Part shown: in pieces, positions 56,101-64,000 of the stretch
Numbering within the stretch: the stretch's first letter is position 1
Layout of the letters: each line of letters begins with the position of its first letter
Assembly (NCBI GenBank): GCA_947034895.1
Contig: OX344764.1
Location: forward strand, 248,001-312,000
Direction: 5' to 3'
DNA: 64,000 nt
DNA from: Rhytidiadelphus loreus
Lineage: Eukaryota > Streptophyta > Bryopsida > Hypnales > Hylocomiaceae
The notes under the pieces: model-generated
What the model was told of the DNA's origin: nothing
Databases searched by the model: none
What the model saw: only the letters and a program-made list of their open reading frames with translations
Program-made: the position numbers and the translations under genes

Positions 56101-59087
56101 CGGATGAACCACAAAGGCAAGAGGAGCTCAGACCAACCGCGAGACCAATGGGAGCCGACATCAGATCACCGTATGCCCATCTGCAAGGCATCCGAGACTT
56201 TGAGCACCATTTGATGTGAAGATGATAAGTTAGGGTCCAAAGTTCTGAAAACAAACTTTCGTCAACTCACCCCAGTCCAAGGCATCGGAGAAAGAAGTCC
56301 GGGGCCTCGGAGAAGGCCTTCCAGGACCTCGGAGATGGCAATCTAGGGACTCAGATTTCACGATAAAATCTAATTCTCAATAGGGGTTGAAACGGGCCAA
56401 CTGTCTTAGACGTTACGGTGCGACAGATCAAGCAATACAAAGATTCAGAAAAAATAAAAAAAACAATCATTAGTACCATTATGTGAATATGTTCTTACTT
56501 GGTTTGCTTGATGGAGAGATTTGGATGAGCCTTTTGATTGTTGCACCATCACATCCTTGCGGGAGTGACTTCGGAGGTTCATCTTTGTACTATCTTGCAG
56601 GCAGCAAAGATCAAAGTATTAGAAGCTGGATTGTACGCTCACCTTCACCCGAACTCAGAGCTACATGCACAACTGCATTGAGACGTGGAAGTGGATAGGA
56701 ATCCCGTAGAGTAGGTTCGAGCGTCATCCTCACGAACATGTGGAGCAGGAGGAATGTTTCCATTCTCTGTTGCTTCAGTCAGTCCGAGATTAGAAGTTTC
56801 TTTACAATTTACTTTCTAATGAATAGTAATGTGATTGAATCCAAAAAATTCATGCATATATATGGAGCAAGGACTCTTTCGCTACAATTTGAATACTTTT
56901 CTATTTTCTATAATATTCAGAAGTAAAAATATGTGAATTTCTTGTTCAATATAAAAAATAATCCAAATGATGATTATGCTAGAACAAATAGAAAAATATA
57001 TTATTCACTTCAAGGACCCTAGATTAAATCACTAAAAATCCTTCTTAAGACTTGTATGCTTGAGAAGTATAACAAATTTGGATTAAAATATCCTCTTCAA
57101 AGTGCTATATTGTAATATAGACACTAAATTTAGCCTTCCAGCTAGTGATTTTCATCCTTTTGAGGATTTGACCTATGAATTTTTTTTCCAACTTATTAAA
57201 GGGATGCATTGCAATACTATTCATCTATAAATTTACTAAAAAAATGACATTAAAGTAATTTAGAACTTTAAAAGTTCAAAAAAGGACTTTAGACCTAGTC
57301 TTAGCAAAGTAATGGTATTAGTCTTAGCAAAGTAATGGTATGAGTGTGGTTTGATCCAATTAGAGCTTAGCCAATGAACATAAACTATTTTAAAACCACC
57401 ACTTTTCCCACAAGACACTTTCACTCTCAATATCTCATTGTGTTATATGTTGCATCACTTTACAATTCAAGCTGCATTGAAATGCAAAGAAATACTATTC
57501 AAATATCTATAGGTCTAATAAATGAGAAGGGGACAACAATAGATAGTTCTACCTTATATTTTTTGCATTTGCCAAAAGAAATCAAAATTTTGAATGTAAA
57601 GTTATTCATACAATGTCAACCTTGGTTCAAAAAAGAGACATAATAAGAGTTTACTAATTTGAAATTCCACTTTTTATCTTTTTTTTCAATTTTTGAGGGA
57701 TTACTTTGAGAATTTGGTCAAGACTATAATTACGAGTTCGCATAATATTCTTGTAGCTACAATATAGTTTCCCCAGAAGGACATTGAGGCCTAAAAGTGG
57801 TTGATGGAGGAGTTTCAAGATTGTTGTAGACACAAAGAATGCACTTATTGGTCCAAAAATTGGATCACTTTTCATTTGTTGAAATCTGGCTATACTTGGC
57901 CAGAAAAAGGACAACTAGGTGAAATGTTTCCACTGTAGTTTGGTGACACCAGCTGAGAACATCTGTGGGGGAAAACCATCTGGTTTGTGGCCTCGAAGAT
58001 GAGACTCATTGCAGTACTCGGAAGGCCTGAATTTGCTGCGCTTAAGTTGATCCCCAAAATGTGTCTAACTGCATCCCTTCTATCGTGGGGACAAAAATGG
58101 GGACCCCACGGCCAACTATCTTTTGACACCAAAAATCCACATTGTAAATGTCAACACTTTCTACTGAACTCACAACCTCCATCAAGTACTGAGGCTTCCA
58201 TAGATCAATGTTCAGCAACTTGTTCCCAAATTGAATCCAGGTTTCTTACCCTGTAGGTGGGCTACAAGGCACACTGACACCTTCGCAGCATATACAGTGG
58301 CCAGCTAGACTGTGAACTCGAGAATCAACCAGGAGGTCTTCTTCGCTCCGCCAGTAAGCTACAGCGGAGCCATTGTCCTCTGCTCCCTGCGCGTTTGTCA
58401 ATGACCTTAGAACATGTTGGTCTGTGCGCGAGTGGTTTCGTCAGTCTTGCCCCCAGCAATCCGCAATTGAGATACTTGGGCATTCTCCAACTGTCATTTT
58501 GGAGGCGCCTCTGGTGGTGCCGACATTTTCCGTATCTATGACCGCAACCTTGTTTCCAGATCACTTGAAAACTAGTCAGAAAAGCAAAAAAAGACTACCA
58601 AACGAACGCAGAGTAAACAACACTTACGAGTACACTGAGCACAATAAGAAAGAATGAAATGCTAAGCATCTGCATAAACACTGCTCGTATTCTACAGAAA
58701 GAAATGGAGCACAGTGCTCTCTTCCCGCCCAGAAGTATGAAAAAGTAGGTGTGATGTTCAAGAATTATTATAAGCGTCCAGTTTGTTGATTATTTAATAC
58801 ATAACTAAGACACGCTTGGTATTGTCCAGCAGTGCGTCACAGTTAACGGTAAAAGAACCGTAAATACCATTCTGTCAAGGCCCAACATGTGCAGAGGGTG
58901 CAATTATTGCACCTTCTTTACATACTGTTCTGCGCAAGCTCAACCTGCAAAATTCTTACACTTCTATAATTCATGGCATGTTTGAGATCCTTTTAAAGCG
59001 TACATAAAAGTAGTAATACAAGGGAAAAACACTACCCACTCCAACTGGGAGAAACAATCCATACACTCATCCCTAATTAGGTCTAAT
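56101..59087. other. Non-coding, partly unresolved
   Basis: 56,220-57,900 is AT-rich without supported genes. About 57,900-58,620 is GC-richer and open on both strands in short stretches, with no family recognised. It could be exonic or 3' sequence of a nearby host gene, which only transcript data would settle. Confidence 0.4.
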
Positions 59088-59900
59088 CTAACTATTAGAA
59101 AAAGCGAACAACGGGTCTCTGGCATTGCCAATACCGGTGCCAAGAACCTCAATGCTTCTGTACCAATCTCCCTTCCTTCTCTCCTTCAATAGTAAGAAAT
59201 AATGAGGTGTTAACATTCAAGAAGCTCACAGCAAGGATTAATTCATGGACAACAAACCCGGTTCTGTAGCACTGGACATCATACCTCAATCTGCATATGC
59301 GAGGGCACATACCTGGTTCCCATGTATTAACATCTGGTTACCTTGGTCTGATGTTGGAAACGCAGCGGTAGAAGTTGATTGCAGTTGAGCGATCTGATGA
59401 ATTGTATTCACACAATTGCGAAATATGTAAGATAAGCACATATCAACTCTCGGAAGACACCATGATAAGAGAGAAGGAATAATTAGAAAAAGTCCTATCG
59501 TAACGACATCTTGGTGGATGGAAACATTGTGACCAATCATTTTTTAAACTTGAGAGTGACCAGTAAATTAGAGAGATGAATTGCAAAAATAATTGAAAAT
59601 AGAAATATTTGAGATAGTACCGAAAGTGGTGAGTCAGAATGTTCCGAGAAGCTCGTGTGTGTTGAGACTTGTTCGTGTACCCCCAACCCACCATCCCCCA
59701 CCACGCCAAGAAACCCCCCAGGAAAAGCAGGAATGCCGACCACAAACTGCAAAACCAGCAAATAAAGAAACTTGTGTCACCATGCAAAACGTAATCTGCC
59801 TCAGAGCTAGAGGGATCTGTTATATTCACACGAATGTCTATCTTTAATCAGCTAGAGCATTGGCAATACCTGCCTTGAACAACAGAACAATAGACTTCAT
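59088..59900 (-). CDS. Candidate small spliced host gene, 3' exons well phased, unrecognised
   Basis: Three minus-strand exons join in phase 0. They are 59,746-59,621 (acceptor TTTTGCAG, donor TCG|GTACTA), 59,393-59,313 (acceptor TCAG, donor CCAG|GTATGT) and 59,183-59,088 (acceptor TTGAAG, stop TAG). They encode a Gly/Pro/Val-rich start (FVVGIPAFPGG), a polar Ser/Thr/Gln segment (QSTSTAAFPTSDQGNQM) and a C-terminus with DWYRSIEVLGTG. An ATG at 59,900 with a good context and donor (GCAG|GTATTG), plus a small exon near 59,840, may be the 5' end, but that join needs a weak donor. The consistent phases argue for a real gene. I recognise no family and assign no function. Confidence 0.4.
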
Positions 59901-61764
59901 GGTAAAGACGGCCCCTCACTGGACATGGGTTGTTACATCATGCACTAGGAGAACGATGCTTCAACGCGACCAAAGATACCACCGGATCCAAAGCTCAGCA
60001 CCCACATGACCTCCCAGACCACGCCTTCAAGTTCTGGAAGCTGCAGCAGGGCCATCCACAGTGTCTCCCATGATACTATAGCACAAAATCAAGACCTCAC
60101 TTCGGAAATACACCTCGAAAATTCAATCGCTACATATCCAAACGTAAAACGAACAGATCGAAGCTGAGAGACCATCAGGTCATACTTATTGTCTTGCCTC
60201 TGTCAATTACGAATGCAGTGACTTGATGCGGTCAAAACCCGAGCAAAGCCTAACCCCATCATGCCACAATGCTCAGATAATTCTGAAAAGCCCGGTTCCT
60301 TGGTCCCTAGAGTTCCGAGTGGCACTTCCATGCTAATCACAAGGAAACATATATCCACGTGTTCTCAACAAAATTGTAATACTGCATGCAAAATAATTAC
60401 TAATTTCTTTCACCTTCTCCAAACAAAAAACAATTTCAAAGCAGGTACGAGAGGCCGAGAAGGTAACGGTATCGACTTATTGACTTGTCGAAGCCCAGGC
60501 ATCTACAACTCTTTTCCGGACAACATTATTGACGTACATGAGTAGCGTGATCGATAAGAACTCCTGATAATACGAAAAGAGAAAAAGCAACCCTGGGACC
60601 ACACATAGCCAGCACCACCATGGAGTAAAACGACACTAGATGCATGGTCAAGCACTACTGAAAACTCACATATTGAAATGGTGAAGTGTAAAATGAAGTG
60701 ATAATCTTTAACCCCATTCAAATAAAACCCAGGCACACATGTAGCAAAATTGGGATCCTACAATATATGATAGGTTACACCGTACTACAGATTGATTCAG
60801 GGAGGCAAAAGTAAACATATACTAATCTCTCCTATTTTGTTCCACATTTAGCATCAACTAGCTTCCAGTCTGCTATAGGAGAAAGTACAGTCGGTTATCC
60901 TAGGCAACATACAAAAATCTGTAAGAGAGCTTCCCAGATTTTTTGTCAGAACAATCTTTCTAGACTTAAGCATCTGGAAATCTTTGAACTGAGAACAGAA
61001 GCTATAGCATTTGCAAACATTGATTCTTTACGCCACCGCTACTGCGAACTCTAGTATAGAAAGGATTTTGGATCGTCTCTGTCCTTCGTCACCCTCAACA
61101 ACACTTGAAGGGATGAAGCATGTATTTTAGTGGCTGCCCTATGCCCTGCTCTTTAACCTAGCATGTGAGCTAGGTGTTAATGAAGGCACTGCAAGGTACA
61201 GCCACAACTATTACATGTATCAAATAATACAACAAGCCATGGCATTTGGATTTGCCAATATGAACATCTTCTCTTACACAAAAACTCTTCCCTTCAGCCT
61301 TCACCATGTACTTCACTCGTATAGATATTCCACAGCAACCACAAGGTTCAATTCTCCAGTTGCCTGCCTATAGCGAGCACAGGCATCTGGCACCCTGAGG
61401 CGCTGCCTTGTATCTTGAGGGCATGGGTTTGGGCCAGCTTAACACTGAAGTCAAACCCATCCCAACAAAGCAACAATCTGTATCAAGAATACGCATAGGT
61501 GAGGCACTTGTTCAGAGTAAAGCTTGCTGTTTACGCTTAGCGATCAGTAGATTGGCATGGGAAGAGCAACCAAAAAGGTAGTGCTTCCCCCTCATATTGG
61601 ATACGGACGGCAAAGACATACTTAAGCAAGAAAATATAAAGTTGTCTTTCTCTCTCTGGAACGTCTCATTACCGCAAACACTTTATGCCTCTAAGAGGAG
61701 GTTACGTGGTTGTGATTTCAGATCAAACAACAATGCGTCAATGAAAATACACATACATGGATTT
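59901..61764. other. Intergenic or 3' UTR region downstream of the hnRNP-like gene
   Basis: No supported coding sequence. The part nearest 61,764 probably includes the 3' untranslated region of the minus-strand gene. Confidence 0.5.
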
Positions 61765-64000
61765 TTAGTAGTAAGCCTGCTGGTGCTGCGTCGCCCCCTG
61801 AAGCGGATACCCCACACGTTGTTGAGGCACTTGCTGCTGCTGCTGCTGCTGCTGCTGCATCACACCATACTGAGCTCCATATGCCGGTTGCACTGGATAT
61901 GAGTTCGCCTGGGTCATCAGCTCAGTGCTCCAGTATTAGGAAAAACATCAAGTTTAATAAAACGGAAAGAATGGTGCAAAATAAGTGCAACGAGTGAATT
62001 ATCATTTAAAGGACATAATGACATAAAATCTACTCAACCTAAACCGGGCTGCATCTCACCTCTTGAGCCGGAACAGCACTGTTCACTACATATTCCTGAT
62101 TAATGGCATAACCACCATAATTGTGCGTAGCAGGAGCATACTGGTGACTGTACGTATGAGTAGCAGTCTGTCCTGTTCCTGTTTGTTCAAGCATACCCAC
62201 CACAGCAACAAAAAAGCCGATGAAATCGATAAAAGCATCCACCAAAGTATTCGAACACCACCAAAAGAGATGAACTGAGGAAATATAAAGCAAAACAGCT
62301 GGTCTCAAGAACAAGGGACCTGGAGAACATCAAATGGAATCTTATCTTGGCCGCTGCATAGCATATAAAACTATTGAGTTGAAGTGTAATGTTCAAATCG
62401 GGACAATATAGATATACCTTGACAATAAAGACCTAGCAAATAGAGATGGAATGTAGGGAAACAAGATCTAACCAGCTGTTACTCCGACAGTGGACTGAGG
62501 AGCTGCGTCATATATTGAATATGGAGTTCCTCCTTGACCTGGTCCACCAACCATAGAAATCGGCATGGTAGCCTGTTGTGCATGCACATGCTGCGTTTGA
62601 ATATGTTGCGTCTGAGCATGCTGAGTTGGAGCATGTTGGGTCTGAACCTGCTGTGTAGGGATATGTTGCACGGATACATGTTGTGAGGGCAAATGCTGCG
62701 AGGGCACATGTTGAACAGAAAGATGCTGTGTAGGCATCTGCGGTCCCTGGCCAATATTATGAGGCACAGGTAACCCTTGTGATTGTTGTCCATATGCATT
62801 ATACTGGGGCTGTTCTTGTGGGCGAACAACGGGTGCCCTATTTCACAAAGAATACACTATCAGACATACTCATCTACTCTACAGTATGACGGTACAAAGT
62901 CGATGCTGAAAGTTACTGTCGATTTAAACGGAACTTAACTAATCATAATGATATGATTTGCAACTACGCTATTGCGCAATCAACACAATCAATAACATAA
63001 AAAAATCACTAAAGCGAACCTGGATGCGTCAGTGTACATAGGCAGCTGAACAATTGCGGCCCTTTATTTAATCATGAAACAACAATACCAAAGGTTCATG
63101 CTTTACGTCAACGTCCACATAATAGTTTTTTGGTAACGGTAGAAAGTAAAATCTACCAGTAATCAGAATTCGAAACACAATAAAACTACTCAAAATAGAA
63201 AACATTCAATCAGAAGGTAAGATCGGTATAAGTTCGTTCTTGTACATTTTACTTATATCACGTTTGGCATCAGCATTCAGTAATCCATGGCCTGGGGAAG
63301 CAAAATTTACAACTAACCTGGCTGCATCTGAAAACATGGACTGTCCGCCATAGCCCTGCACCCCCGCGCTCTGCTGAATAGGAACGGGTTCCAGAGAGTC
63401 CAAGCGCTGTCGGGGAAGGCCTCTTGGGGCATCCAGATAACGAGCATCTTCATCCTGCTTACTCAAACAAGATCAGCATAAATCTTCGGAATCCATATAT
63501 TTTTGAGACCGAAGTCAAAACTACAACGCGAATTCAGAATCAAGATCATGGCATCTATGGGAACAACAGGTAACCAGGTAGATGGAGAGGCAGTACCATA
63601 GTAGCAAAAGGTCGCTTGATTCCGGCTCCCTCATATTCGCGACTTGGTACACCATATCCTCCAACAGGATGTAACTCACGACCACCATAACCAAGAGCAG
63701 CAGTAAGTTCCCTACCACCGTACCCAATTCCACCCACATCCCGAACACCATAGCTATTACCAACTCCAACTCCTACTCCCCCCAAATACTCCCGTCCACC
63801 ATAGCCACTACCTCCATAACCCCTGCCACCTTGAATTCTATCATAACGCTCAGCATAAGTTTCTGAATGACTTGGATTCCCACCACGCCCTCCCCGTAGC
63901 GACACATTATAGCCTGTTCCACCTCGTCCAGCATATCTATCTATATAACTACTACGGCTACCTGCACGAGGAAAGTCGTTCCTGTAGCCAGTGATAGGTA
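61765..64000 (-). CDS. hnRNP-like RNA-binding protein, C-terminal part
   Basis: Five minus-strand exons join in phase: 64,000 (continues beyond the window) to 63,597; 63,454-63,318; 62,837-62,473; 62,178-62,060; 61,920-61,765 (stop TAA at 61,767-61,765). All have GT-AG borders. The visible protein is low-complexity and RNA-binding in style. It begins with an Arg/Gly/Tyr-rich segment (SRSSYIDRYAGRGG, GGRGYGGSGYGGREY), then a DEDARYLD segment, and a Gln/His pentapeptide repeat (62,564-62,728). It ends with a Tyr/Gln-rich tail including nine consecutive Gln. Plant hnRNP Q/R-type proteins have RRM domains followed by such a tail. The RRMs, if present, lie beyond 64,000, so the exact family is inferred. 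It has no stops or frameshifts, in contrast to everything to its left, and is most likely a functional nuclear gene. Confidence 0.75.
61833..61859 (-). repeat. CAG microsatellite encoding polyglutamine
   Basis: Nine CTG units on the plus strand, equal to (CAG)9 in the coding sense of the hnRNP-like gene. Likely length-polymorphic. Confidence 0.9.
62564..62728 (-). repeat. 15-bp coding repeat, eleven QH-x-x-x pentapeptides
   Basis: Eleven units of Gln-His/Gln followed by three variable residues (QHVPS, QHLPS, QHIPT, QHAQT and similar), with no frame disruption. It expands the prion-like Gln-rich tail of the hnRNP-like protein. Confidence 0.9.

Noticed and set aside
59443..59829. 128-residue frame with hydrophobic, membrane-like start
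   Set aside because: It reads through a good acceptor and uses the wrong frame for the downstream exons; the alternative frame joins three exons in phase to a stop.
63016..63043. A 26-nt microexon between exons 2 and 3 of the hnRNP-like gene
   Set aside because: It has AG and GT borders, but including it shifts the frame, while direct joining of 63,318 to 62,837 is in phase.

Overview
This is a repeat-dense stretch of a nuclear plant genome. The evidence is interstitial TTTAGGG-type telomere repeats (about 4.24, 6.15 and 25.38 kb), many GT-AG introns, a Stowaway-like MITE with TA target duplication, and Mutator-like elements. The species cannot be fixed from sequence alone; a non-flowering land plant is my guess. 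Almost everything from 1 to about 56 kb is transposon-derived. Only the right edge (61.8-64.0 kb, minus strand) holds a clearly intact host gene, the C-terminal half of a glycine/glutamine-rich hnRNP-like RNA-binding protein. A small unrecognised spliced gene may sit at 59.1-59.9 kb.

Layout. 1-1836: right end of a Mutator-like element (MULE copy 1) with a decayed SWIM-type transposase. 1.84-2.9 kb: two tandem repeats. 2.9-6.2 kb: AT-rich DNA. 7.1-18.9 kb: region A, with CAACTCG/CGAGTTG palindromes, a plus-strand transposase resembling the DUF7869 family (six in-frame stops), a tRNA-like repeat, then two minus-strand cargo genes: an FCP1-like HAD gene and a ~1277-codon gene with a ParB-like domain followed by a methyltransferase-like region. 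TTTAGCGCG/CGCGCTAAA palindromes lie in the cargo introns and in an ~84-bp-spaced array. 18.9-29.5 kb: AT-rich DNA, an AT minisatellite, a Stowaway-like insertion and low-complexity blocks. 29,501-43,524: a complete MULE with ~43-bp inverted ends and a 10-bp target duplication (GGTAACTAGC). It carries a plus-strand SWIM transposase and a divergent 11-exon minus-strand gene encoding a ParB-like domain plus a permuted beta-class DNA-methyltransferase-like domain. 44.9-51.8 kb: region B, with a 57-bp palindrome array, a second DUF7869-like transposase, the tRNA-like repeat again and a second HAD gene. 52.4-53.6 kb: fragments of ParB/methyltransferase-like genes. 54.5-56.1 kb: a tandem unit holding three long hairpins.

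The most interesting theme is that two apparently unrelated transposon types (a MULE and DUF7869-like elements) each carry a large ParB-like plus methyltransferase-like cargo gene. The DUF7869-like elements also carry an FCP1-like protein whose catalytic DxD reads DxN, and palindromic arrays that may be transposase or cargo binding sites. I propose that these are transposon-borne DNA-binding or epigenetic accessory systems. All copies here show decay, dominated by in-frame stops and very few indels, as expected from deamination of methylated cytosines. Gene models, phases and motifs were worked out by eye; function is inferred.
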